A DNA stretch of 64,000 nt from Tigriopus japonicus (lineage: Eukaryota > Arthropoda > Copepoda > Harpacticoida > Harpacticidae), in NCBI GenBank assembly GCA_010645155.1, contig CM021322.1, positions 497,521 to 561,520 on the forward strand, in the 5' to 3' direction. The notes beneath the pieces were generated by a model. It was not told where the DNA came from. It searched no databases and worked only from the letters and a program-made list of their open reading frames with translations. The position numbers and the translations under genes were made by a program. Shown here piece by piece: positions 24,230 to 34,917 of the stretch; the stretch's first letter is position 1; every line of letters starts with the position of its first letter.

Positions 24230-27200
24230 CTAAATCCATAACATTTCATCAAGATCTGTAATGGAGTAACCGAAAAGCTCCCTTTCGTATCTCATAAGAG
24301 CTTCCACACATCCTTGATCCATCTGGAAGAAGTAACACCAAAATTTCAATAAGCCATTAACTTTCTCCAAGAATATATGTGGACTTGACCCAGGCATGTA
24401 CCCTAATAAATGGTCTTAGCGTTTGAACATAGAAGAAGGCTTCTTCTAGTAAGGCTGGGTGGGATTTCATGAGGTAAGCAATAATGACTGCAGCCGAACG
24501 GTTCAACCCATCCACTCCATGAACGAGAACCCGTCCTCCCTGGAACATGTGAATGTGTTGAAAACTGTCTTCACAGGCAAGGATAAGATACTACTGTCCT
24601 ACATTGTTCACAACGTCTGAAATTAGGGTGAACGATGTACGAAAGGTTTCTTCCAAATCGGTTTCACCGTCCAATCCGTGATAAAGAACTCCGTGGAAAC
24701 AATTCTCGGGGCTCCTAGAAAAACAGCTCAATCATTGTAGCATTTATTTATTGCCTCTTTTAATGAGCTCACCTTCCAATAGAGAGCACATGCGTGATTC
24801 CAAGGCCTTTGATAACGGTCTTTTCTTCCGACTGTTCGTATCTTCCCAAGAACACTTGTTCGTTCTTGATCAGAGTGGGCATCCAAGGTATCACTCGGTT
24901 TCCTGGTTCGTTTCCTCGATACAGTAGGTGCGGAAATCGACGGTCCAAATTTTTCAAGCCACCTAATACTACTAGAACATCGATCTGCAGCCAACCAAAG
25001 AGAGCATGATTTTCATCACGATTTGTGACAACGGTTCCGTGTTGTTTTCGTACGAGAGGATTATGATCAATAATTTGACAATAATTTGACTAAATACAAA
25101 ATGTAACTGATCCAAGAATAACCGTCCAGAAGATATTGAGAAAATTGCTTGCGAATTTCGTGATTAATGATCATTCTCATCATAATAACATTAATGGTCA
25201 TAGTCAAATCCTTACAAACGTAAATGAATCTAACTGCCGACGGAGTCGGAGAGCCTTCCAATTTTACGATGACATATTAGGTGGAGGAAAAGTAACCTCC
25301 TTGACCGACAAAATGCAATGCTACTGCAAAATATGCTAATAGTGCCTTGTATTTCATTCATATTTAGGCATCCACTTCAAATTTCAATGGATTATTGCCC
25401 TGCATTTTGTTTTGACATCTCATTGATGTTGACGTGTTTGGCATCATATTGAAAATGGATTTGATGATTTTATGGATGATACGTCAAGAAGGTTTATGAA
25501 ATGGGCCTAGCTGACCGGAAAGTGACTTTGCGTGAGCTGGTAGCTAACATAACGATTACACTGGATTTTTTGTCATTTTCATCAGTAGGGACGGGCAAAA
25601 AGTGTAAAAAGATTGTTGATAACAAAAACACATTTATTTGCCTTTTTGCATTTATCGCCTTTATTTGCATGATTTTTTACGAATTCGGCCTAAAATGAAC
25701 AAATTGTTGACAGTTTGTTATTTCTTCTTTGAAAATGTTTACTTTTTGAATTTTTTTTTTCAAATTTAAAAACTAAATCTGATTTTACCGTTACCAGCGT
25801 AGGTTAGCATAGTACTGATTACGACTACTTCAATTTCTAAATTTTGCTCTACACGATTGAAAAATAGCAAGCAGATGACAAGAAAGTATCTGAAGGTTTT
25901 TGTTTCAGAAATTTCAGTTCTTTGCGAATATTTTAAATTTTACTTGCGCTTTTTTGGCTTTTATTTGCGCTTTTGACCTTTTTCTGCATTTTTTTACGAT
26001 TTTGGGCTGATTTTTGTGCAACTTTTGGTAACCAAAAGCTTCTTTTGATTTGCACTTTTTGCCCGTCCCTATTCATCAGTAATTGTTTCGGAGGGCCTTC
26101 GACAACGTCTTTGATCGGTAGTGAAGTTTTGGAGACCACGAAAGTGGCAAAACTAATATTTAGTGGTATGATCTGACGGAGCATTTATCTCATTACATTT
26201 ATTAAACTTTTCTTTTGCTTTCTTCGCCATTTTGCTTTGTAAAAAATGACGTTTTAAAACAAAACGAAAATTGTGTTGATCCATTTTCGACATAATGCCA
26301 AACACGTCAACATCAAAGAGCTGTCAAAAAAAATGAAGGGCAATAATCCATTGAAATTTGAAGTGGATGCCTAAATATGAATGAAATACAAGGCACTATA
26401 AGCATATTTTGCAGCAGCATTACATTTTGTCGGTCAAGGAGGTTACTTTTCACTCCACCAAGTAAAATTTGATTCAGGTTTTCTACTTGAGACTTTTCGT
26501 GAAACTAAATCTTTGGAAGTCAATTCATTGTTGTAAGGAAAGTGATTGCCTTACAACATTTTATGCATTTGATTGGTTCTCTAAAGATCAATAGTGGTCA
26601 TTTGTGCGTCTTGGAAGGTTTGAAGACAGATACCTCATGGATCAGGGACAACCACGGGTAGTTACTGTATATGTATAGACACCTATTCCGTCGTCTATGG
26701 TAAACATAAGATAAAATTATCTTGACACCTGCAAACAAAACTATAGGAACCCCTGTTTCAATCACCCCTTAGGCGAGCAGTTACACTTCTTGAGCTATCG
26801 TGATCATCTAGTTATGGTTGACTCTCCCCTCGTGAACAAGTGATCTTTCGTCCACCAACTTACTCGCAGTTTTTTTAGACGTTGCCGCGCTCGAAATAAC
26901 ACAGAATAAATGTTGGCTGCTGCAGTTCCATCAAAGTCGTAGAACACAATTAGAGAATAACTGGCGAAATCTGAAGTATGAAGTTATGAAGATTAATTTC
27001 TGACACCAATACGCCAGACAAAACTGTGTCTCACCAAAGAAAGTGACGGCATCCCATGGTATGGCTGTGAAATGCATGGCTGAGTGAACGTGAGACTCTT
27101 CAAACTCTTCCAAAGATCTGCAATAATTATTAGGAGAGCTTTTTTAAAGCCCGTTCTTGAACAAGAATGAACGGAGGAAACGACAGGATTTACCTAAAAT

Positions 27201-27549
27201 CAACCAAAAGCATGTATTTTGGATTGGCTATGTAGGGCCCACAAAATCCAGCATGGAACATGTTAAAGAAAGTATTTGTCGAGATATAACCAAATCGAAG
27301 CTCCTCGGGAACTAAGCTTCTCGGCTCCAGCATCAAATCATTCAAATACTCTCTTGACTCTACAAAGACAAAGATTGATCGAGCCCGTATGTTAACGAGA
27401 ACCCTGTGGACCCAATGGACTTTGTACTTACGCTTTTGATAATCTAAGATTCTTGAAATGAGCATATTACTCTGTTCATTCAAGGGTTTGGCTGGCCCTC
27501 CTAGTGGCACTCCAGGTCTTGAGCCATCCTTGGACGTTGTGCAACCCAT
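24230..27549 (-). CDS. STYXL1: STYXL1 (MK-STYX)-like pseudophosphatase: rhodanese plus dual-specificity phosphatase domain
   Basis: Eight exons on the minus strand: 27432-27549, 27194-27359, 27035-27117, 26864-26970, 24773-24984, 24603-24714, 24402-24539 and 24230-24322. All phases match, giving about 342 residues (human STYXL1 has 313). The N-terminal half is a rhodanese/CH2 domain (YMLLVDFRS, EESHVHSAMHF, LIVFYDFDG, VLVVLGGLKNL). After a linker with IPWMPTLI comes the phosphatase domain (VFLGRYEQS, LGITHVLSIGR). The active-site loop reads VHGVDGLNRSAA, with Gly (codon GGA) where active enzymes have the nucleophilic Cys. The end, RYERELFGYSITDLDE, matches the human C-terminus in pattern. Human MK-STYX is also inactive and binds G3BP1 and mitochondrial phosphatases; whether that holds here is unknown. 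The start MGCTTSKDG fits N-myristoylation; an in-frame Met four codons upstream (27561) is an alternative. Intron 4 carries nested transposons. Confidence 0.85.
25280..26459. mobile_element. Foldback element with 181-bp inverted arms, in an intron
   Basis: Positions 25280-25460 and 26279-26459 are about 90 percent identical inverted copies of equal length. They begin with GGTGGAG and run through words such as AAAAGTAACCTCCTTGACCG. The loop is interrupted by a separate hAT MITE (25586-26071), so this foldback element is older than that insertion. No clear target duplication was seen at the outer ends and no transposase was recognised. It sits in intron 4 of the STYXL1-like gene. Confidence 0.85.
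25586..26071. mobile_element. hAT-type MITE, copy 1
   Basis: A 486-bp non-autonomous element. The left end is TAGGGACGGGCAAAAAGTG and the right end is its inverted counterpart. It is flanked by an exact 8-bp target duplication, ttcatcag, at 25578-25585 and 26072-26079. End sequence and duplication length are typical of the hAT superfamily. The interior is AT-rich and has no transposase. A second copy lies at 55295-55781. Confidence 0.93.
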
Positions 27550-27954
27550 TTTGTACTTCACTAAAATTTTGCGCTGCCTTCAATTTTGCACTCTCTCTTT
27601 TTCAAGAATAACTCAGATTGAGGTTTTGATTTTGATGGACTACATCTGAAAAGCTTGAAATCGATCTCTTGACTTGTGGTTTCTCCAGAGATGCTCTGAC
27701 TTTGCCAAGTTTGAGACACTGTTCTTCTAGGCACAGATTAGTAGAGAAAGCATAAGTACTACTACAAAGTGTATTTTTTGGCTTGGACTTTGGAGTGCTT
27801 GTCCCTTGTGAGGGGAAAGTCACTTTACCTTCGCGACAGTTCATAGGTGGCAGGAACAACACGTTTGGATACTCTCAATGTTAGCGATACATTTTCAACA
27901 ATGTCTACATAATTATTTCTTAAGGATATAAATGAATATTTCTGGCATGAAAAT
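27550..27954. other. Short intergenic region between STYXL1-like and ferritin genes
   Basis: About 400 bp holding the 5' flank of the STYXL1-like gene and the 3' flank of ferritin, both on the minus strand. An 86-codon minus-strand frame at 27602-27862 overlaps it but has no recognised domain and is not called. Confidence 0.4.
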
Positions 27955-28608
27955 TTAAGCAGCCAAGAGGCTGTTGCTGAACATCCAATCTGCTAGATGC
28001 TCGTGGTCTCGTCGGAAAGTGCTTAAACTGTTGATGAGCCCAGCCAAGTGGCGTTGGCCTTGGAATTGTTCCTCCAAGAAAGTGCCCGTCAACCAATCAG
28101 CCGCGTGGTAATCTTGTTTGGCATCATTATCACAGACGTCGATCAACTTCTTAATGGATCCACTGACGATCTTTTCCATTTCCAGGGCGTCACGTAGAGC
28201 TTCCTCTCCATCAGCCCACGTGTTTTTGCCCAGAATGGGTAGAATAGGATCTGATCCCAGTAAATTGATTTCCTCGTCACCACGGTGACGGAGATACTCG
28301 ATGAACTGGATTCCATGGCCACGCTCTTCGTCGGCATGTTCGAAGAACATTTTCGTGAATCCAGCTAGATTCACGTCGTCTTGTGCAAAGTAAGCACCCA
28401 TTAACAGATACTGCAGCGAGGCTTCGAACTCTTTTCGAATCTGAGATCGGATGCCCTCAACGCAAGCTTCTTGGTAGTTGTGCTGATCTTCAGCTTGTGC
28501 TCGTCCATGTGGATCCGCTTGTGGGCCAATACTGCATGACTGATGGGTCACGCTAATTGCAAAGACCAGAAGCAAACACGTGGTTCTCAACATGATGACG
28601 GATACCAA
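27955..28608 (-). CDS. Secreted ferritin, heavy-chain type
   Basis: A single 217-residue exon. Residues 1 to about 26 form a signal peptide (hydrophobic LLLVFAISV core), so the subunit enters the secretory pathway, as is common for arthropod ferritins. The four-helix ferritin domain follows. The ferroxidase residues of human H chain (E27, Y34, E62, H65, E107, Q141) align with E60, Y67, E95, H98, E145 and Q181, so iron oxidation should be intact. Ferritin stores iron as a 24-mer mineral cage. No CAGUGN-type iron-responsive element was found in the roughly 200 bases upstream, but the transcription start is unknown. A second Met at position 6 is an alternative start. Confidence 0.95.
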   Translation of the reverse strand: MVSVIMLRTTCLLLVFAISVTHQSCSIGPQADPHGRAQAEDQHNYQEACVEGIRSQIRKEFEASLQYLLMGAYFAQDDVNLAGFTKMFFEHADEERGHGIQFIEYLRHRGDEEINLLGSDPILPILGKNTWADGEEALRDALEMEKIVSGSIKKLIDVCDNDAKQDYHAADWLTGTFLEEQFQGQRHLAGLINSLSTFRRDHEHLADWMFSNSLLAA

Positions 28609-28905
28609 GTTACTATGAAAGGATTTTCAGCGCAAGATCCTCAAGTAACACGTTTGAGAAAAAATTGGAAGATAAGTTTGTCCTTCTTATCGCAATTAAC
28701 AGACTCTTGCCATCCAGAAGAGTAGAAGAAAAATGATGAGCAAGATTCGCTAATATTGAATGAAAACGACGCTTCCTTTATCTCTCCTGTTGCTAACAAG
28801 CTTGATTTTTTCCATAAATTTATTCTTCAAATCAACGTAACTTGTGCTCGAATGGCAATAGAGCTTTTGATGCTTGTTGAATGAGGTTTAAAAGGCCAAA
28901 GGGCC

Positions 28906-31900
28906 CTACAAACCTCCACCACTTCTTTCCATCTTTTGGCCATAAGTAAGTTCATCCATTGAATCCGTCATGTGGGCGAACCTTGAGTGAGAAACGGCTC
29001 CAGTTTTGATGGCAGACATCATCTGAAAGGACGAGGAACGAACTATTGATCGATCATACTTCGAAAAGGCCTCAAATTCAATAGGACACAATCATAGGTG
29101 GCAATCCACGTTTTGTTAGAATAGCGTTTCAAGCAAAGAGATTTACACGATTTGTTAACGGTATCTATCCAACAAAACAGAAACGCACTATATTAACTAC
29201 TAAGACACTACGCATCTGCAACAAAATTACCTGCAGATATTCTTCAAGCTCGACTTGACCATTGTTATTGGTATCAAGTTCCCTCAAAATGCTTTAAAGG
29301 GGAAAATGAAGTATTGTCACCATCCACACGAGCAGGTTGAAGCCAAGAACAGGAATTCAACCCCGTTGTATTTGAAATCTACTCTTGAAATTTCTTTCAA
29401 ACTTTGCAGAAACACCTTTTGCACCATAAAGTACAGAATTCATATCTTTAAAAGACACAATCGGCATAATTCCAAAATAAACATTATAGGGTTGATGAAA
29501 ACAGTTGCTGAACACATAGATTGCTTCATAAAGCCTTTTAAAGAAAAAAAAGCTCATGGATGGTGACAATAATGAATTTTCTGACTTGTGAAGTTCTTCG
29601 CCCGGAATATCTCGATCCAATTTCTGAAAGGGATTGAAAAGCGCGTTAATTTGGGGTTCAAATAGTTACCTGAAAAAATTCTGGCAAGGTGGCAGATCCA
29701 TTCCTTGCGAGATCCACTTGATGCAAAATATGGAAAAATCGATCGTCATCGGAGAAGGTGCCAGATTTCTGTTCTCAAAAGATCCCATTAATCAAAAGCC
29801 ATTGTCTGTTGGTAAAGCACGTATTGAAAAAGCGAAAAAAACTCACCTTCAACCATTTTCGAATATCGTTAACGGAAACGAATCCCTTTTTGTCGTAATC
29901 GAGAGCATTGAATCTTTTAACATATTCAGATATTTCCTGCTTGCTCAAGCTGATAGGAATAGCATCTTTAATAGCCTTGTTCACGTCCTTTCCCATTTCC
30001 GCCTTCAGGAAACTGATCGCCTGATCAATTTGCTTTTGTTTCTCCGCCTTGGACCAATTGAGCTCTTGACCCATGATATCCACAATTTTCGGGAGAGCTT
30101 CCTCTGCAGCTTGCACATTGAGGAACGACAATCGCAACCTCTTCGAAACCACATCTACGGCTGTAGCAGCGTACTCGTGGATAACAGCATATCGTACCTA
30201 CGGCAGTATCAATCTGACCCAATGAATTTCGACCACATAAAGCAACTTTTTTTTATCACCTCAGCAGCAATGTAAGGATACTCATCATGAAGCCGATTTC
30301 CCACGATAGGCCATCTCTTGCCCGTAATGGTGGCGTATTTGGCAACGTTGAAAGCCCGATCTCCATAAGTCTCAGAAAGATGTTGCGCAACTTGGGAATC
30401 AAAACCCACATCTTGCACCAATCGAATGAATTGAGTTGGGGTCCACGTGTGACCACCCTCGAGAATAAGTCCGTCAGTTTGAGATTCTCTCACAGGTTTG
30501 AGTTGACACGCCTCTACAGCCGCATCCAAGGTTTCTTGAGCCATTGATCGATAAGTCGTCCACTTTCCACCCGCAATGGTGACCAATTTACTGTCCGATA
30601 CATGGATAACATGATTTCGGACCAAGCTCTGAGTATCTTCTTTATTGGGATCCTTAACCAGAGGACGGATACCACTCCAAGCCGACAGGACATCTCCACG
30701 TCGAACTGAACAATAACGAAAACTGGTATAATAACTAAAATTTGCCATCATAGTTTTGAAATGATCACGTACCTTCAATATCAGGAGTGAGATAATTCTT
30801 GACTTCGTTCAAGATGAACTGGATATCGCTTTCACTTGGAGACGGACTATGCGTCACTTCACAAGGAGTGTCGGTGGTTCCAGCAATGGTTACCCCCAAC
30901 CAAGGCAGGAAAAAGATGACACGTCCATCTGAGGTAGCTGGATCCAGAAGGCCCATGTTTTCCGGCGAATAATAATCGGGCAACATGATATGCACTCCCA
31001 TGGAAGGGCAACAGATGTCCTTGGACTCGGGATTGTCCATTTTCCGGATTGAGTCCGTAAACGGACCAGTGGCATTCACGACACATTTGGCTTTTGTGTC
31101 CCACTCTTCTCCAGTCAGTTCATCACGCATCTTAACCCCCGTGATTTGACCTTGTTCGTCTTTGATGAGTGCCAAAGCTCGCGTGTGATTGGCGATTGTA
31201 GCTCCCATTCGAGCTGCAGTAATTGCGATGGAGAGACACATCCTCGAATCGTTGTGCGATCCTAATAAACAAACCTCAATCATCAAAGGGACCTTAAGTC
31301 AAAGTGGATGAGTGGGAGTTACCGTCATAATAGACAATGGCGCCTTTCAGTTTGTCCCGTTTGAGCATGGGGAACAGTTCCAAGGCTCGTTGTTTGCTCA
31401 GATAGTAAGAAGGTTTGAGGCATTCGTCGCCAGACACAAGATCATACGCTTTGATCCCGGCCCAAAAGTATGGGACTTGCCACCACCTACGGAAAAAAAT
31501 CATTTACCGGGACGAAACTCAAAGGAGGAAAGAGTGAGTGTTCTTGATCTTACTTGTAAACTGGAAGCATGATGGGAAGCGGAAATGATAAATGTGGAGC
31601 AATGTCCAACAAGTTTGCCCTCTCGTGTAAAGCTTCCTTGACCATACAGTACTGTTCGTAATCCAGACGCATGATAGCCTTTTGCAAATATCGGACACCT
31701 CCATGGATCAGTTTTGTGCTTCGGGATGTGGTGCCAGAAGCAAAGTCGTCCAATTCGATCATGGCAGTTTTCAACCCTCTAGATACGGAATCCAGGGCAC
31801 AACCTGATCCAGTGGCACCTCCTCCAATGATGAGAACATCAAATTGGTCGCTTTTCAGAGAGGCGAGTTGCTGAGTCCGATGTCGAAGCTCCTCCTTGGG

Positions 31901-32119
31901 TCTTTTAATAAGCCCTTTCTTTACTTTTTCAATGTGCTCTTCGGTCATCTAAATTTTTTGTAATAGAGTTGAATGTATGAACATTTACTTCCTAATATAT
32001 GTAGGTTGTCTCACCCGAGCATGACGATCTTCCTTGAGAAACAGTTTTCCCAAGATAATTGTTCCCACACCAGCACCAACTCCAACCGTGCCTAAAGCAA
32101 CTCTCCTTAAAGTAGACAT
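28906..32119 (-). CDS. GPD2: Mitochondrial FAD-dependent glycerol-3-phosphate dehydrogenase
   Basis: Minus-strand exons: 32015-32119, 31554-31948, 31323-31486, 30773-31261, 30260-30705, 29847-30197, 29670-29768, 29586-29623, 29231-29291 and 28906-29022. All phases agree. Including every exon gives 754 residues (human GPD2 has 727). It oxidises glycerol-3-phosphate to dihydroxyacetone phosphate at the outer face of the inner mitochondrial membrane and reduces ubiquinone (glycerophosphate shuttle). Visible features: a short hydrophobic N-terminus, the FAD-binding IIGGGATGSG (residues 75-84), GTTSRSTKLIHGGVRYL, GPFTDSIRKMD, and a C-terminal EF-hand region. The last EF-hand exists twice as interchangeable 33-codon cassettes, 29670-29768 and 29586-29623 plus 29231-29291. 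If only one is used, the product is 721 residues. The end, KMERSGGGL, matches the vertebrate end in pattern. Confidence 0.95.
29231..29768 (-). other. Duplicated EF-hand exon cassette of GPD2, probably mutually exclusive
   Basis: Cassette A is 29670-29768 (99 bp, one exon). Cassette B is 29586-29623 plus 29231-29291 (38 + 61 = 99 bp). Both start and end in phase 0, both encode 33 residues starting with K and ending with Q, and both align with the single second EF-hand of human GPD2. The calcium loop of A (DLARNGSATLPE) has Ala at loop position 3. The loop of B (DTNNNGQVELEE) is canonical. The intron between A and B is 46 bp, the shortest measured in this window, which could prevent joining of A to B. 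Mutually exclusive use is inference; inclusion of both is the alternative. Confidence 0.6.
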
Positions 32120-32389
32120 GGTTGGCTCGATAGGATCTAAATAAGCAAGGTTATGTTAAAAACGCAGTTCCTTGATTGATAGATTTTTGTGTTATATGTG
32201 CGTATATTAGGTACGTCCTCCTAGTCTCAGAGTTATCAAGGATCGTTATGAATTGTACAGATCGGTGTATTTTCGAAAGGGAGCATAAGCACAAGCGACA
32301 GACGGACAAAAATGAAGAAAAATCTACACTATTAACAATTTCACACGTTAGATGATAGATCAGGTCACAAAAAGAGGAAATATTGTATT

Positions 32390-33424
32390 CTAGGTGGTGG
32401 TGAGGTGTCTTCTTTGGAGTAATAGTTCGGCCCGCTTATTCATTCGAACGCCTTTTATCTTTTGAGTTTTGCCCGCGGCCGGATTCATTTTCGAGCTCAT
32501 GTTTTGACGCTCGGCCTTCTTTTCTTCGGCCCAATTTTTCAATTTGCCTTTGTGCGGTTTGTAACCTAAAGGTCGGGCCAAACTGGCCTTCAAATCGAAC
32601 TGTTTCTTGGCCGACGACGGCGTGCCCATTTGGGTATTAGTGATGTTCTGCAATGTCTTGACTTTTGGTGTGACCGCTTTTTGAGGAGTAGCCGTAAAAA
32701 CAAACGGCTTTGAAGCGGTCGACTGGACCGATCCGAATTGAAATCGACTCGGATTGACCGTGGTATTAGTTGGAACAAACACGGGATTCGTCTTCCGAGG
32801 GGATGGAGCGTTCGTTCCATTGATTTGATTCAGATTCCGAGGCGATCGTCGGACCGTTTTTCCGCTTAAAGCATCGATAGGTGTCATTTTCTTGACTTTC
32901 TCCATGGCCAATTTGTGTTGCGAGGCCAATTCTTGCGCTAAAACGAATCGTTTCTTGATCGATTGAGTGCGAGCCGTCTTTTTGCCCAAATAGACGTCCA
33001 AAGAATCCATCTTCTGAAACTGTTGCTCGTGTAACTTGGCAAAATTAGGCGGGGGTTTGGACACGAATCGAGGGATGTGAGTGGGCTTCTCCACGGGCTT
33101 CTTAACCGAACTTTTGGCCTTCATCACCCGACCTTGACCCGGAGTCAAGCCTAAACTCGATCGATTCGGGCCCTTTTTCGACCCGGAGGCTCGAACCGAT
33201 CGAACCGAACCGGGCGTGGCGGGCTGAGAGGGAGTTTTAGGCGGGGTTTTCACGGGCGTGGCGACTGGGAGCATCTTCGATGGGGTGGGATGATGGGCTT
33301 CTTGAATCGCTTCTAACATTTGAGCTCGAGGGAGGTTGGCTTTAATGCCCAAATCTTTGGCCAAGCGTTGCATTTGACGGTAGGTCATGGCCTCCAATTC
33401 GGAGAGGGTGGGGGGCGGGGCCAT
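32390..33424 (-). CDS. NUSAP1: NUSAP1-like nucleolar and spindle-associated protein
   Basis: A single 344-residue exon, very basic (rich in Lys, Arg, Pro, Ser). The N-terminus (about 7-40: [20 protein letters not shown]) has the SAP-like helix pair of NUSAP. The middle is a Lys/Pro-rich microtubule-binding region with a basic NUSAP-like patch. The C-terminal part has the conserved [17 protein letters not shown] block (about 281-297) and then a basic helix. Known NUSAP proteins bundle microtubules and stabilise them around mitotic chromatin. The reading frame is intact and somewhat shorter than human NUSAP1 (441 residues). The start Met lies at the beginning of the homologous region. Confidence 0.8.
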   Translation of the reverse strand: MAPPPTLSELEAMTYRQMQRLAKDLGIKANLPRAQMLEAIQEAHHPTPSKMLPVATPVKTPPKTPSQPATPGSVRSVRASGSKKGPNRSSLGLTPGQGRVMKAKSSVKKPVEKPTHIPRFVSKPPPNFAKLHEQQFQKMDSLDVYLGKKTARTQSIKKRFVLAQELASQHKLAMEKVKKMTPIDALSGKTVRRSPRNLNQINGTNAPSPRKTNPVFVPTNTTVNPSRFQFGSVQSTASKPFVFTATPQKAVTPKVKTLQNITNTQMGTPSSAKKQFDLKASLARPLGYKPHKGKLKNWAEEKKAERQNMSSKMNPAAGKTQKIKGVRMNKRAELLLQRRHLTTT

Positions 33425-33947
33425 GGTGCGGATTCAGGTTGACACGCCCAGAACGAGGATTTGGGATGGCCCAACGACCCAATCAGGGAGAGACGGACAG
33501 CTACAACACTGGATTGACAGGCCAAGAGGGCGAGAGACAAGCGGGCGATTTTGAACAACGAACTCTGCCGTTGAATTCAAAGAACAAATCAAAACAAAGG
33601 CGAGATGGGCTCGAGTCATGAGAAATTTGGATCATCTGACCTCTACACGGACAGTGAAACGTGATGAAAAAAGGGTATTTGGGCTGTCAAATTTTTTAGA
33701 TCCAATCAAGAGGATTGACGACAGTCATGGTCAATCATATTTATCATCGTAACACCGCAATATTTCTATAATTCAATCAAAGTTGGATTTAGGAATGATG
33801 CCCGTCAGCGCCAAATTTTTGCTTATTCTCATGTCAAAAGATATTCTATTTCCCAACTATGATTGTATCGAAAAATATCGTCCTTCACCATTGGCATCAT
33901 TCTTATTTCTTTTATCATTTCGCGATCATTTCGAGTTATAATAACAC
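33425..33947. other. Upstream flank of NUSAP1-like gene
   Basis: About 520 bp between the NUSAP1-like start codon and a transposon. A CCAAT word near 33480 and TTTGAA near 33550 could be promoter elements of a cell-cycle gene, but such short words are weak evidence. The small open frames on both strands at 33434-33621 look random. Confidence 0.35.
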
Positions 33948-34204
33948 TATAAACGGCTGTCAGAGAATCTGTGGTCACGGCAGCTTCATTGACAGCTTCG
34001 TCAACACAGCCTGAGGTACAAGAAAGGAGAAGTAGGAGGGGCTAACCCCAAGCTCGCTCCTTGGAAATAGACAAGAGAACTACTTAGGTGGCTTGAGAGA
34101 AGCGCTTTGAAGTCTAAGCTCAGGGCAAGCCAGTTTTTGTTGCTTCCAAACCTGCCATCTCTTTAATTGCACGCTCTCTCTTAGCCTTGAGTATCTAGCT
34201 GCTT

Positions 34205-34400
34205 CCGGCGCTTCCCCTCGCACTTCTTTCTTGTTCTTCTATGTCAACCGTTCTCTACGTCGTTTGACGCCGTTCAAGGCAACCATGCGCTTGCCGCTTC
34301 TCCTCGCACTTCTTTCTTGTTCTTCTATGTCAACCGTTCTCTACGTCGTTTGACGCAGTTCAGGGCAACCATGCGCTTGCCGCTTCTCCTCGTACTTCTC
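34205..34400. repeat. 86-bp tandem repeat
   Basis: Two nearly identical 86-bp units plus a partial third. For example, CCTCGCACTT recurs at 34216 and 34302, with the variant CCTCGTACTT at 34388. Each unit contains CTACGTCGTTTGACGC. A further diverged fragment of the unit appears at about 34915-34965, right of the nested element, so the repeat was split by that insertion. It is internal to the composite transposon. Confidence 0.85.
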
Positions 34401-34453
34401 CCCTCTTGCACCTCAGGCTTACCAGACATCTAAGTACTTCTTCTACGTCCACC

Positions 34454-34917
34454 TAGAGCACTATAATAACAGAGTACAGTCATAAAGTGCGCCATCTAGT
34501 GGATTTCATGCGGCAACAGCCCGCCGTTCCCATGATACTCACATTTTTGAAGATTGCGACGGTCATTCATCAGTTTTGGACAAACTAAAGTGCCTAAAAT
34601 GTTGATGGCCGAACTCCAAATGATACCTTAGTGTTTTTCTGATGAATTTTGACATATTTCATTCTTAAATCACCTTTATAATAGTCAGATTTCCATGCCA
34701 TTTTGAGAGGGATTTCACTAATAATTTCAACCAAAAACCACCACAGGTCCATTAATAATACTCAGTCAACATTTGAGGCACTTTAGTTTGTCCATAACTG
34801 ATGAATGACCGTTGCAATCTTCAAAAATATGTGTATCATGGGAACGGCGAGCTGTTGCCGCATGAAATCCACTAGATGGCGCACTTTATGACTGTACTCT
34901 TTTATTATAGTGCTCTA
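34454..34917. mobile_element. Palindromic MITE nested in the composite transposon
   Basis: A 464-bp element made of two 152-bp inverted arms (34454-34605 and 34766-34917) that differ at only a few positions, with a loop of about 160 bp. The ends read TAGAGCACTATAATAA. It is flanked by near-identical 8-bp direct repeats, cgtccacc and cgtccatc. It has no coding capacity. It is younger than the composite element it interrupts. Confidence 0.88.

Noticed and set aside
25067..25261. Minus-strand frame right of STYXL1-like exon 5 as a 5' extension of that exon
   Set aside because: The frame can be extended upstream of 24984, but the GT/AG sites, the phase and the rhodanese alignment all join exon 26864-26970 directly to 24984.
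28609..28860. Iron-responsive element in the ferritin leader
   Set aside because: No CAGUGN-type loop with flanking stem and bulged C was found on the minus strand.
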